Assembly: GCA_023238725.1 (NCBI GenBank)
Contig: CM041548.1
Location: 17,629,752-17,693,751, forward strand
DNA from: Scortum barcoo
Taxonomy: Eukaryota; Chordata; Actinopteri; Centrarchiformes; Terapontidae
Reading direction: 5' to 3'
Length of the DNA: 64,000 nucleotides
In this document: positions 37,701 through 50,164 of the stretch, piece by piece
Numbering within the stretch: position 1 is the stretch's first letter
Layout of the letters: every line of letters begins with the position of its first letter
Program-made: the position numbers and the translations under genes
The notes under the pieces: generated by a model
Told to the model about the DNA's origin: nothing
Database searches by the model: none
The model's input: the letters and a program-made list of their open reading frames with translations, nothing else

Positions 37701-38100
37701 AGCATGTAAGCCTTCCTCTTCCTGGCTCCGTGACGCGAGGACATCAGAGGAAATTAAACCTCTTTAATTGATGCTGTTTAAGCTCTGAGTTTTTGTTATT
37801 CACTTCTGTTCAATTTCCCTCATCCTCGCCCCCATCTCCCTATCTCCCTCAGACTCGTGTAACACACTGGGTAAGCCCGTTCATAATGCAGCCTCTGGTC
37901 TGTCGTTTGCGTGCGTGTTTGTTGTGTGTCTGAGTGTGTGTGCGTGCATGGTCCTCATTGATTTAACCAGGTGCTTGCCACTGTGTTGTATTACACCATC
38001 ACATGTACACAAGCATGTGTGTTCTTGTATTGGATTCCCAGGCAGCAGGGAGTAAAGATACACTGCTGTCCCACTGCTCTACTGGTAACAGATCAATATG
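31735..38100. other. Non-coding stretch, no gene seen
   Basis: Short GT runs at 32956-32972 and 33920-33938, pyrimidine-rich DNA at 33110-33240, and a G-run near 33708. The longest open frame of the window (34688-35335, minus) is here and was rejected. No exon, RNA gene or element boundary is supported. Confidence 0.35.
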
Positions 38101-38102
38101 CT

Positions 38103-38200
38103 GAGAAGAGAAGAGAAGAGAAGAGAAGAAAAGAGAAGAGAAGAGAAGAGAAGAGAAGAGAAGAGAAGAGAAGAAGAGAAGAGAAGAGAAGAGAAGAGAA
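38103..38200. repeat. (AGAAG)n pentanucleotide array
   Basis: About 98 bases of AGAAG units with one AGAAA interruption near 38129 and one 3-base-shifted unit near 38172. All-purine on the plus strand, so a triplex-prone (H-DNA) tract. The arginine-glutamate and leucine-serine frames it produces are artefacts. Confidence 0.95.
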
Positions 38201-38204
38201 TCCT

Positions 38205-41200
38205 TTTACCATTTAGACCCAGAAGAAAATCCCCTGTAGCCTGCAATTTAGGCCTCTTCAGGATGAGCCAAAAATATATTACACCAACATTATGTCTGAT
38301 CAAAGTTAAGCACAACCAAAATCTCTCCAGTCTGAGTGTGAATACAGACTTCACAGAGACACAGAGAAATAGCTGTCTCATTTCCTGAAATGTTAGTGTC
38401 ATATGGGCCCACCAACCTACTTACCTTGCTATCTACCGCTGGTCTACATCCTAATTATGTAAATTACACAGAAAAATCTTTTTCCGAGCCGCCTGATTGT
38501 TCCATGAAGGATGCTATTCCTCACTTTGGGGCCTCGTAAGCATAAAGAACCCCGTAATTATGTTCCAAAGGCACTGCACTAATAGGGTTATCTATAACCA
38601 CAGTGATTTGTACTTGATTGGCTTCATTCATGGTGCGTTGCCAGTGCCACTCAAATTATTGCCGCATTGTATTTCTCAGAAGAAAGAGACATCCTTCAGT
38701 TTTTAAAGGCGAGGAGTGTGAAACACAAAAGTAGGAAACAAGAGGCATCCTCTCAATCAGTGTCTAGTATTATTAAAGCTAAATCCACATCTCTATATCA
38801 ATACATGCATAACAATTTGGGTAAACCTTCCTTTAGAAGAATATATATTGCTTTCTCTGAGATAAGGAATAGTCAAAGCACTCTAAAACCTCAAATTGTC
38901 CTTTTTAACATTTGTCTTTATGTGCGGGTTGAACAACCAAGATAGATGGTGTCAAAAAGTCAGCTTCAGAGCTGTTGGTAGGTACATCTATTCGATTTGT
39001 TACCAAAATGTCTTTATTCAAAGCTAGTGCAGTGCCAAGCACGTTCCTGAGTCTAGCACCAGTATTTAAAGCTTGGGAGAAGTGTGTGTTTCTGTCCTCT
39101 TGGCAAGCGAAGTCTAATGCTCACTCTCTTTTTAGTTTTTCATTTTCAAAAACTACTCTCTGCTGGAAACAAGGGGGACTGAGAAGGGACTGAACCAAAA
39201 AGTTGTGAACTAGCTGTAAAACCAAAACAGACGCCAAAACGCTCCGTAGAGCCGAGGTGAGCCAGAGAGTCGGTTGATGATTCTCTGTGGGTTTGTCGCT
39301 GCAATACAAGTAGCCAACTGATCTATTGCTACTATAAAACCTACAAAAGCACTTTGTGACTTCTGTCTACGGCTATATTTATAAGTTTGCTTAATTCTCA
39401 GACACAGATGAATACCAGTCTTCAATTTACTGATGGTATCGTTCGCTATTTTATGTCATACATCAAGTGGAACTATAGATGCAGCCAATGTGGAATATTA
39501 GCATTTGAATATGTTTGTTTTTATGAATACATAAATACCAAATAAACTCTTTTATTGCAATCCCCACCCACTGCTGTCATATCTGGAAACATCAAAAGAT
39601 GATGGCTTTCCTGCATATCAGCATGCATGGACACCTACACACACACACGTTATCTCTGCAGCTGAGAAGAATAAATAAAAAGTTAGGGTTGGCGGATGGA
39701 AAAGAAATGACGTCACCTCAGCACAGTTACTTCGTGGGCCAACTGAACCAGCAGCCCCACCAAACATCCCACCTGCCTCTGGGGCTGGCAAGCGTCAGCT
39801 TTACAGACCGCGTACACCTACAAAACACACAAACACACTCTTTCCGTCTCGCTCGCATCCCTTCCCCTCTATCACATTACTCTCCCTCCCACAGGCCAAA
39901 CCATGAATCTTCATTCAGAGCGATACGGACAAAGACGGAGAACGGGATTGAGGCTACACAATGACTGCAGTGAGTCAGTGCTTGTAATGCGATTTGTCAC
40001 TCCCTCTGCTCTCTCTCTGATGTGATTACGGGACGGGCTTCGGCCGGTCGTGTCAGATGCGATGGTGGCCCGTGATAGGAGAAGCAGAGCAGAAACCAGG
40101 AAGTGCTCGGCCCCCTCTGCAATCTGTCACGCCGGACCCGGGAATACCGGATCGGAGGACATGACGACTGTAAGAATGCCGTGGGGATTGGGGAGGTGTG
40201 TTTTACCTACGTGTTTGTGTGTGTGTCTGAATCAGTTAAACTGACATGATAGGATTTTCTGTTTATACTCTCTTACAAAGACAAAGGCACACACACACAC
40301 ATACACACACACACACAAACCTGTCTGCATCAGATATTCTATGTATTATTATCTTAGTGTCACATGTAACATCTATCACTTTGGGTGTGCTTCAGGGGAA
40401 AATCTATGTTACTGTTGTCCTGCTAAGCCTTTTAGAGTTTCTTCCTGCTTTTATATCAGCATCTTCTCATACATTAATTTGTGTTTCAAATGACGTTTTA
40501 AGTGTAGCTTGGGTTGATTTTTTTTTTTTTAATCAGTTATGTAACGTGTGCTAAAAGTCTCAATCAGAGTTTGGTAGTCCTGCTAAAACAAACGCATTAG
40601 AGAAAATAGCTCAACTTATGGCAATTGTCGGCCGCTCCCGGCCATCTCTCTTTTCTGTTTACAAAGTTTGGCTTCACCAGTTGTTACCACCTCCCAGAGG
40701 GGGTAGAGGCAGTTCTAGATATATTTTGTTTTCAGCTTATCCTCATATCTTGTGTATTTGCCATGTCTTCATGTGTGAGATAACCAAGACAGGTTTTTGC
40801 TGTGATGGCATCTCAAAGCAATGCTATAACCAGAAAGATTCTGGAAACTCCACAGCACGAACAATTTAAGACTGCCAGTGCCTGGTCTTTATATAACTCA
40901 GATAATCTGACTCATCAGTAGGATGCAATGTGACCTGTTGACAGAGCTGACAAATGCAGGTAGAAGGCGCAGTACTAGTAAATGACAACAAACCGGGACA
41001 TCTTTGCATTCTTCTTACTTTAATTCAATCATGCATTTTATTTTGACAGCCCTGTCGGGCTTGTGGTGGTAAACAAATGCATCCATTTGCTGTTGATGTA
41101 GTAGAAATGATTGAGCGACTTTGAGGGCTGAACTGCATTTGTCAAAAGTCCATTTTCCCATTTTCTGTGGAAAATGGGATCAATTTTGCAAACTAAATAC

Positions 41201-44200
41201 AATCCTTTAGTGTTTTGTGTTGCAGAAACTATTACTGAGTGGTCATTTTTGCATTCACAACAAAAAGAAAAAGAACAGTGGAAGTAATTTTCAGTTTTCA
41301 CCATTGTACAGTGTCTTCTCAGCTTATTGTAAGTGGTCTTGGGGAAACTGGGCATTTGACTTCTTTTGTCTTTTCCTACTATTTTCTGCCCGCAGCAAGT
41401 CGTGACCAGTGTAATGTTTGAGACAATCCATTGTGCATGTTTTTGCAGCTGACAATTAGCACACATAAAGGAGCCCCGCAATGGCTGCCAATGAGATACA
41501 ATAATCAGAAGGCCCTGCATGCACGCTTACCAGAGAGCCACTGGGGCTGAAGCTTTCCCTACCCACTGGCCCCTCGCACTAAAACACATCCTCCCTGATT
41601 TAACCCATTTTTTTCTGTCAATCCTCTCTTTTTGTCTCAATCTCCCCTCTCCTGTTTTCACTCCGCCATCTCTTCATCTCTCTTTTTTCCTTCCATTCTC
41701 TCTGTAAATCCTCATTATTGACAATCCCTCTTTTTTTTCGTTGTTGTCTCTCTCACACGCTCAACGCTCCCTCCCCCACTTCATCCCTCTCTCTGACTGG
41801 TAGCTTAGGGGGGTAGTTGGCAGCTGTGAGCACAGTAGATTGGATGGGAGGAGGAGGGGGCTGGTTATGGCTGGCATGGCTCTTCCACTTGGCAGGGGGA
41901 GCCATGGGTAAATTGGAAAGGTAACCTGCACCCAGTGCCAGTGTTCAAGGTTAGGCTGGCTCTGCATGGGTGCATCCAATTGACCCCCATCTGTTCAGCA
42001 GGGGTAAGTTGACCCAATCTCAAGTGCTGGTACCTGAATGGAGGGTATGGAGATGGTCACGCACATGCATATACAAGCGCTCACGCCACCACCGCATGCA
42101 ATAATGCATGAATCCCCTCATTTTCTGCCACACACAGCCATCATTACATGCTTACAGTCCACCCTCACATGAAATCCCCCACTGACACAAATCCACGGGT
42201 ACTCATGCCATCTTCTCCACGCACCCCACCTCATATTCTGCTCCTCTTACACGCCATCACATCAAGCACATAATGCTAAACTTCCTCCTCATCTCCGCCG
42301 CGCCTCGTCACAACTTAATCCACCGCTGCCTCGTTTGTTTTCACTTCGTTTGCGGCGACACAGCATCACGCTACAACCTGTAAAACACCCCTCACGAACC
42401 GAGCACACGAGAACCTCTCAGCAGCCCGTTGCACCCGTATTTCATCTCCGCACGCAGCTCGTTCGTCCGCATTCGGCTTCAGATAAGGTGCTTCTTCATT
42501 TGCAGTGATCTAATTGCATTGCACTCACCCACGGGGATGTAAGTGGTGGGGTGGAGGTAGGTGGAAGCATGAATAAATAATGAATCTACTTGAACGCTAT
42601 CCTTAATCCTTGCAAAACCCCTGTGAGCTGACTTCGGGAGGTAAAGGCACACACACCCGTCCGAGCTAAATATATACTTCATATCTTCCTCTAGCCCGTT
42701 CATGCTGAGGCGCCGAAGCTTTTGTGTTTTCTCTCCCGCCCACAGGCCTTCAGGATCCCATGCAAAAAAATGAGCGGCATAGCATGCAGAGCCACACCTG
42801 CAACGCCGGATGCGTTTGCTCAGAAATGCACACGTGCGCGCACGCTCCGACAGAGAACAAAGCCCGAGCATCCCAGTGTCTTTGCCTGGCTAACGTGAGG
42901 CTAATATTCCAGACAGTATCTGCTGCTCTCTGTAGTCGAGAGATAACGCCTTGGCCAAACATTACAATCAACAAGCCAGAGAGGTCATAGCCTCACCTAG
43001 GATAACAACTGCAGAAAAATGTTTATCTCTCGCTATCAGCATGTCAGCCACCCTCGCCCCCCACCCCACCCCCTTTCCTCCTCTCCCGCCTTGCCCTCAG
43101 CCACCTTCTTCCCAGTCTTCTGCCCTCACCCCCACGACCTCTACCAACTCACGCGGGAAAAATTATTCTCAATCAGTCAGAAAATGCAGTAGAAAGAATA
43201 AGGTGTGGAAAAAAAAAATCCAATAAAAATAACAGAGCAGAGGGATGAATCCCATTTTCCACCTGCCATTCCCAGTGTTGGCAGGATAATAGCAGGCATC
43301 CCGGTGTTGGGATAAGCTGTGATAACAAATAGCTCAATCTGCTCTGTGTCTTCATCTGCTGTTCTATCTCTCTCTCTCACACAAAGCCACAGAATTGTGA
43401 TTAATGGTCGGAGCGGCCTGCGTTTGCTCAGGTATATGAAAGATGCTCCGGTTTAGATGCTCACACAAAATACCACTGTGAGGTCGTGTGGTATCTGAGA
43501 AACTATAGCAAAGGGCGAGACAGTGGAGTATATTTTTAGATGTCAACGGGGGGAGGACTTCACTGCTGTTGGTTTTTAGGATAAGTGAAAACGGCCCAGA
43601 ATGTCCTCTTAAACTGTCTGCATTAAACATGAGAGAAAGCAAAGGTCTCTTTCAGCCCCAATATGATGGATATAGATCCAGTGCCTGGTGTGATGCAGGC
43701 TGTTCTCCAGACTATGAGCGGAGTAAACGGTAATAAAATTCTTCTAACAAGGCTTTTTTATTGCCTTCCTACTGTTTTCATCTCATTTCAGACTCTCGCT
43801 TCACGCTCCTTAATGGCCTCAGTTTCAAATTCACCCTAATGAGGCGAGGAGGAGGGGAGGGAGAGGAGGGGAAAAGGAGAGGCTGAGGGGAGGCGCGGAG
43901 TCCACTTGCCACTTGGATAAAAGGTCAAGGCTTTCTCGATAGCGTATCCGCTCACAAAGGACACGTTGGGTCATTCTCGGGTGCATGAGGAATCATTATA
44001 AAGAGAATAGTTAAAGAAAAATGTGGAACCATGAAAGAGTGTGTAAAAAAGTCAGTGAAGGTGCCCTCTGAAAGTGTCTAGTTTTTCCTCTGGTGTCCAG
44101 GTTAAGAGGGATTTGAAAATATTCACAGATCTGCATAAATATTTATGCCCCAAACCTCTTTTTTTCCACTAGTAAAGTTGAGTTTATGACATTTTATAAT

Positions 44201-44575
44201 GTGCTTTCACCGATCCACATGTCACAAAAACATTATCTGTGGGAGAAAAATGTCAGTGACAAAGTTAATTAAAGCCAAAAGGCCAGATTTTCTGTTTAAC
44301 TTGTGCTGTATTGACAGAGATGTGCAGGGACTCTGATAGACATGGACATTGAGCATTTGTCATCCATCAACTAGTGAGGACAGCCCGCTGTCATCACCTC
44401 ATGGGACCCGTCAATTTCATTATTTCTCTCTCTGTCCGTCTCTCACTCTGCCTGTCTTTCATCTCATTTTGTGTGTGGTGTCTCACACTGACCTAAATAT
44501 CTTCCGCGGCGTGTTGATGACTTTACATTATGGGGAGAGAGAAAGGTCACAGAGGGGTGTATACAAGCACAAAAA
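38205..44575. other. Non-coding stretch, no gene seen
   Basis: 38440-38660 is repeat-free with CCTAATTATGTAAATTACAC and CCGTAATTATGTTCC and might be regulatory. 39110-39260 (AAACGCTCCGTAGAGCCGAG) resembles teleost repeat text, unconfirmed. CA arrays lie at 40288-40316, pyrimidine-rich DNA at 41600-41790 and purine-rich DNA at 43840-43900. Confidence 0.35.
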
Positions 44576-44581
44576 CTCTCT

Positions 44582-44653
44582 CACACACACACACACACAC
44601 ACATACAGGCACTGACTAATAAAAATAACACAGACACACACACACACACACAC
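44582..44653. repeat. Paired (CA)n microsatellites
   Basis: CA runs at 44582-44604 and 44633-44653 separated by a 28-base spacer; more CA-rich DNA follows to 44772. Confidence 0.9.
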
Positions 44654-44809
44654 GGAAAACAAAAAACAAATGTCGAGGACAACATTCACACTCTTATCAC
44701 ACGTACGTGTAGACCCCACGCCATACACACAAGCGTGTTTGTGCACACACGCACACACACTCACACACACATCTCAGTGAAGTGCAGGGGTGTTTGAGGG
44801 TGGAAGTAA

Positions 44810-44940
44810 TCTCCCATGAATATTCCATCCCAGCAGCAGCAAGCCATTTTAATTATCAGCCCCTCCCAGGCCCTCTGTGAGGTCTAGCCCAGGTAAATTA
44901 GGCTCAGCAAACACCCTGTCTTCAACCCCACAAAATTCAA
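44810..44940. promoter_or_regulatory. Candidate conserved enhancer block
   Basis: CATGAATATTCCATCC, CCATTTTAATTATCAGC and GTAAATTAGGCTCAGC lie in repeat-free DNA between CA arrays. Motif evidence only. Confidence 0.2.
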
Positions 44941-45147
44941 TATGATGTCAAATAGAGCACAGCGGTCTCCGAGCGCACACAAAGCACGCACTCCGTTGCG
45001 CGTGCACGGCGCTGGTGGTAGGTCTGGGAGCTGGACGCGCGTGCATGTATGCGTGTATGTGTGTGACGAGCGGGGAGGGCACGAGAGAAAGAGAAAGACA
45101 GGAATAGACAGATGCTGTGCAGTGTGAGTGGGATGCAGAGAAATACT

Positions 45148-45168
45148 CACACACACACACACACACAA
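45148..45168. repeat. (CA)n microsatellite
   Basis: About ten CA units. Confidence 0.9.
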
Positions 45169-45304
45169 CATACACATTTCAGGATTTAGGTATTAATGTT
45201 TATATTACTGTATGTATGCCATACATATTAAGGTCAGATATAGGGTTGCCATGGGAGCACTCATCACATAACCCGGAGCTCAGACCTAATCAGCGCTCTA
45301 AACA

Positions 45305-45440
45305 GTTTTCACCTCATATATAATGTCATTTAATCTCCATCCCTGGCATTCCAGTATGTTGCCTTAATTTGCATAATGCCAATGATCATGACAAGAATCA
45401 GTATTGGTAATTCATTTTCCAGGTACATTTCATTGTAACT
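45305..45440. promoter_or_regulatory. Candidate conserved enhancer block with octamer site
   Basis: Has a consensus octamer ATTTGCAT within 45367-45377, plus TTTAATCTCC, GGTAATTC and CCAATGATCATG in repeat-free DNA. The octamer is the POU-factor site. Function is inferred. Confidence 0.25.
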
Positions 45441-45444
45441 TCTT

Positions 45445-47405
45445 CTACCAGCACCTGTCCAGAGGTTAAAAACTGTTCATCCACCCAAAGCAGATCCACA
45501 AATCTGAAACATTAAAAGTAAAATAAAATTAATAAAATTTGCCCTGTGAAGCAGACACACTAAATTGGTACAAATATTTAATCTTCATTTATGTAAAGAA
45601 GATTAAATGAGTGCATATACTTCATACGTTTCCCTTGAATAATTGCTTCATAGAGGTTATTTTATGCGCTCCGGGATGTAAAGAATTGTTCTGCAGTTTC
45701 ACTCTTAAAGCTGTGCGCTATTTTCTCCTTATCACGTTTCACTGCCTCTGACAATTCCTTTCTCTCCTCCTTTTTTTTCTTCTTTTTTAAGCGGGTAAAT
45801 ATCTTATCAAGATTATCATCTCACAGTAAGAGAGACCTGGCCTAGAAGGCAACATAGAACGGGGAGCAGTGACAATAAATACAATACAGACAACATCGAT
45901 AGACAAAGAAAACTGCCACATTATGCATGAGAAGGACAAAAACAATATCCATTCGAAATGCACGCGGCGTGTGATTCCCACAAACCATACAATGGGTGTA
46001 TAATTAAGCTGCCATTATAGACCTTCCTTCATGTATTGGATATAAACGTGGTGGTGATGGGGTGCATACACAATGCAAAGAGGGCGAGTGGTTGGGCGGG
46101 TTAACGACCCATTTTTGCCTTGGGGTAGATTAACAGCTTAATCTGGAAAGTTTTTTGTGTTTGTCATGTTCATCAATGATCTCAAATAAAAAAAAATAAA
46201 ATCTAAAACCACAATGGATAAAAATACAGTTAAAAAAACAGCCTGCTCTCGCCTCATCCTGAGCTCCAAGCCACATCAAAGTAACTCAGCCTGGAGTTGG
46301 ATCAGGTAAGACTCAGGTGCTCAGGTAAAGATATCTATTATCTCTTATCTTCTTGATGTTTAATCTACCCCAACCCTGTCTCCACTCCCCGCCTTGGCCC
46401 ATGGAACAAAATTGAGTGGAAACAGGCCTTCACACAAACATAATCTTCAATCTTTTGTCCTCTCCCTGCGCCTCCCTCTCTCTCAGGAGTGATCATAGGC
46501 TCCCCCCCAAGTGGTGCTACCACATTTAGACGTACTAATGATCTGCTCCCTGGTCCTCTCCAGCTCTGCCGCACTTCTAATCACAAGGACATCCACTAAC
46601 TGATCCGCACAGACCTGCCTGCTTGGCGGTCCATTATCATAATCAGGACAGGTCATAAGACAGGTATTTAATTAGCCACACTGAAAAACACATCAATACA
46701 CACAGGGGCCTGGTAAGTGTCCACAGTGCGCTTGGTGAAAGATTTACCACTGCTTTTAATCCGCCTGCTTTTAAAAGTGAGAAGGCGGCTTTTCATCTGA
46801 CACGGAGCAACGCTGAATAACATAATTCGAGTAAGCACAGCTTCGACAGGCTCTGAGGCTTTGAGGGTCTGCTGAATTCAAAAGTTGTCCAATAAAAGAG
46901 ACTGACGATCCAGCCGTCCCTTGGCTGTAAATGTGTGTTTTATTCGTCGTGGCAGGTTTGCGAGTAAAGCGGCGAAGTCTTGAGCAGAGAAAACATGGTT
47001 TTAGAGAGAGAGAGCAATTGCTTTGTGGTAATTTTTTACAGGAGCATTAGATTGGTGACTCCCAGCTGTAAACATAAATATATGTAAATATATGTAAGAT
47101 GTACATAAGTCATAAATATCTAAAGTATAAAGTTAAAGTTTTAGCAGCAATGTACAACTGGGGGCGTCGGTCAGATGTTAAAGTGTAGTCCAGTGCATGG
47201 CTCAAGTTCTCTATAATCATCAAGAAGCAGATATAAGAGCTGTTACGTATGCCTATTTTCATTATAGATTTGTTTATTTGGATCTCTTTTAGTCCAAGGC
47301 TGCTCTCCAAAGAGGCCATACATCAATTAATCTGCCGGTTATTTTTCTTGAATTATCTACTAATTGTGTGGTCAACCAAAAATGTAAAACGTGAAAAAAA
47401 GAATC
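45445..47405. other. Non-coding stretch, no gene seen
   Basis: AT-rich, mostly unique sequence. 46625-46680 (CATTATCATAATCAGGACAG, TATTTAATTAGCC) is motif-rich. No exon is supported. Confidence 0.35.
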
Positions 47406-47410
47406 CCATC

Positions 47411-47540
47411 AGAATTTCCCAGAGCCCATGATTATTTCACAAAAATATTCAGTTTACAAGGATATGAAACTGAAAAAAAACAAGCTGAAAATCCTCCAAT
47501 TAGAGAAGCTGGAGGAAGCGTTGATGTTCAGTGTTTGTTT
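47411..47540 (+). repeat. Copy of an abundant teleost interspersed repeat, plus orientation
   Basis: AATTTCCCAGAGCCCA, AATATTCAGTTTACAAGGAT, GAAACTGAAAAAAAACAAGC and TAGAGAAGCTGGAGGAAGC match in order the copy at 18929-19140, but a short AAAACCCAAAG segment is missing. Adjacent DNA to about 47720 (GGAGGCTGTAGTTTGTGGTG, GAGGCGTTTCC) may belong to the same or another repeat. Confidence 0.6.
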
Positions 47541-47724
47541 AACCTGTTTTAGAGAAGTGTTGATTCAGCCTTATGATCATTTTGGAGGCTGTAGTTTGTG
47601 GTGCTGTAGTGGGTTATAATGAGAGGCGTTTCCAAAATTTAGTCTAACCTCATTTATATAAACACGGCAGACAAATTATAGAAACACTTTTCAGTATGAT
47701 GAAATACAAAAAATAATACAAAAC

Positions 47725-49140
47725 GAGGCCACAAAAGATATGATTCAAAACTGCGACAGAGCTGAATCATCACCTCTCTAAAGCAGTTTCAACAAAAAAC
47801 GAAACAACCTTCATGACAGCAGCATTTATTGTATAGCTGTAAATCAACTGGGATGATTGTTGCTCGCTTTACCTGATAAACTGGCAATTGAGTGATCTTG
47901 GCTATTCCTAAGTCCATCTGCGTCCCTGGCCCATTTATTGTATAAAAGTAATGTACATTATGCACAAAAGTAGAGTGTGTTTGCATTGTGTTGCACATAA
48001 GTATACCTAAGCATACTTTTCAGCACATTTTAATCAGAATATGAAATGAAATCATACATTCCACATAAAGTGGCCTTTGGCTTCATACGCGATAAAAATG
48101 GATTCAATACAGATGTGGGAGAGCAAGCTGTGTAATCGGTCTATAGTAGGTTATTGAATTTGATTAGATATGCTGGATTTATTTCTCTATATAACCCATG
48201 TGTGTGTGCATATGTGTTTCCCGTTCTGTGCCACAGTACTGATTCTGTCTTCTTGGAGTTTCAAACAATGAATCCTCTGGGTTTTTTTTTTGTTTTAATT
48301 GTCTTTAAAATGTTGATGACTCAATGGCTCCAAGCTGCTGCACCAATTTTTTTGGCCGTGAGCAGATTTTTTTCCGATGCAATTCGCAGCTTTGTCTGTC
48401 GCTGCGTTGCCTGCGAGACAGAAAATCTTCATTGTCGCTCATCTTCACATATACTCTTTAATGTTTGGGTTCACACTGTCATTTATTCTGAATCAGGTGT
48501 AAAAAAAAATTTTCATTTGAAATTTTGTCACAATGTCACAATCTCAGTGTTATATCAATTAATTCACAGCATTCATACATTTGTATACAAACTCATCATT
48601 ATGTGTGTTGGTTAGCTGCTATGAATAAGAGCAAATGGTGTTATGTGTGTATGTATATTTATGAGAACACATTACCAAGTGTAGCAGTGCGTGACCAATC
48701 TTCTCATAGTTCCACATCTCATTTTGCATTAGTGTATTAGGTTATGCTATCTGCCTCTGTAGCTGACATATTAATACAGTGTGTCTGGCCTGTGCACCTC
48801 ATTTCTTATGGAGGGAATGATGTCATACGCAGCAGGTGCACACACACGTATTAGTCAGCTCGGAGGTGGAAACCCCAGACAGCTTGGGATGTTCCGCGTC
48901 ATTTTTCAGCCATGAGAGATGCAAAAACTGAGAAAAAGAAGAAAACAACGTCAAGCAGAGGACATATTGGTTCGGTTTATATTCATTTTACTTCACTTTT
49001 GACTTTGGTTCTGTTCATTTAAATTCAGTTTAGTTTTGTTTTGCCTGGTTTAGTTTATTTGTTTTACACAGGGATACACAGAGGTGAGAAATGAAACAAT
49101 GGTAAGTAATAACAACCTTGGAAAGTAGATTTATCACTTA
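47725..49140. other. Non-coding stretch, no gene seen
   Basis: AT-rich DNA; 48980-49065 is a degenerate TTTAGTTT-like tract. A 153-codon plus-strand frame at 48154-48615 is rejected as chance. Confidence 0.35.
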
Positions 49141-49143
49141 AAC

Positions 49144-49145
<2 letters not shown>

Positions 49146-49175
<30 letters not shown>
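49146..49175. repeat. (GA)15 microsatellite
   Basis: Perfect GA array of about 30 bases. Confidence 0.95.
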
Positions 49176-49179
<4 letters not shown>

Positions 49180-49793
49180 CTTATTGGAAGTGCATTGTGT
49201 CATGGTGTCATAAATATTCAGTTTTCAAGTGGGCCAGCGTCCCTCCACACACACTCTCTCTCTCAGGTCGTTGTTTTGTACATTTCCTGCATAAATCACT
49301 TGAGTGGATTTGAGTTCACACTATTCAAGTATGTTACAGTTGGCATGCAAACAGGAGCTGCCTCTACGAGTGCATCCCGCCTGTAGGCTGATCTGCAGTG
49401 TTTGTTTGTGCGTGTGCAAACCTAAAGCATCTGTGCACAATGTACATAAACCTGTTCACACACAGTGCACGTGCATGAATGGGTGTCCCACCGCTCGAGT
49501 TCATGAACACACCTCGCATCACATGTGTGGTGTGTGTCCTAAATATTACGGCAGCAAATCCTTAAAAAGAGATCACTTCTCTGACACTTTCCTCATGTGG
49601 CGCAACGTGTCGTGAGACCCAGTTCTGTTAGCGAGGAGACAGATTGCTGCAGCTCCACTTCCCATAATCCCACTGTCACTTACGCTGTACAAGACGAGTC
49701 CTGTGTGTTATCGTATGTACTCTCAGAGGCATTCTGCTGCACTTCTTTCTGGATAAATATAACCAAAAAGTAAATATTAACAATTCCCATATA

Positions 49794-50159
49794 CAGTAAT
49801 CCCTCGCTATATCACGCTTCGACTTTCACGGCTTCACTCTATCGCAGATTTTATATGCAAGCATATCTAAATATATATTGCAGATTTTTCGCTGGTTCGC
49901 AGATTTCTGTGGACAATGGGTCTTTTTATTTCTGGTACATACTTCCTCAGTTGGTTTGCCCAGTTGATTTCATACACGGGACGCTGTTGGCGGAATGGCT
50001 GAGAAGCCACCTACCCTGTTTATAAGAGTGTGGGAGGGTTTATGAAGGGCTTAAAATATCTAAAAATAACCATATAAACATATGGTTTCTACTTCGCGGA
50101 TTTTCACTTTTCGCAGGGGGTTCTGGAACGCAACCACCGTGATCAAGGAGGGATCACTG
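49794..50159. mobile_element. Non-autonomous pogo/Tigger-type MITE (Tc1/mariner superfamily)
   Basis: The left end CAGTAATCCCTCGCTATATC and the reverse complement of the right end (CAGTGATCCCTCCTTGATCA) form an imperfect terminal inverted repeat of at least 20 bases. Both ends abut a TA dinucleotide (49792-49793 and 50160-50161), the target duplication of Tc1/mariner elements. Subterminal TTTTCGC / GCGGATTTTC-type text and GGAACGCAACCACCG also match elements of this kind from memory. The 366-base body has no transposase frame, so it would need an enzyme supplied in trans. Confidence 0.8.
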
Positions 50160-50164
50160 TAGTT

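Noticed and set aside
38103..38200. Regularly spaced AGAAG units considered as a repeat-spacer array
   Set aside because: It is a plain pentanucleotide microsatellite without unique spacers; nothing CRISPR-like exists in this eukaryotic sequence.
41038..41520. Minus-strand open frame of 160 codons with several cysteines
   Set aside because: The cysteines do not form a known zinc-finger spacing and no splice signals frame it.
48154..48615. Plus-strand open frame of 153 codons with hydrophobic stretches
   Set aside because: No family resemblance; hydrophobicity follows from T-rich DNA.
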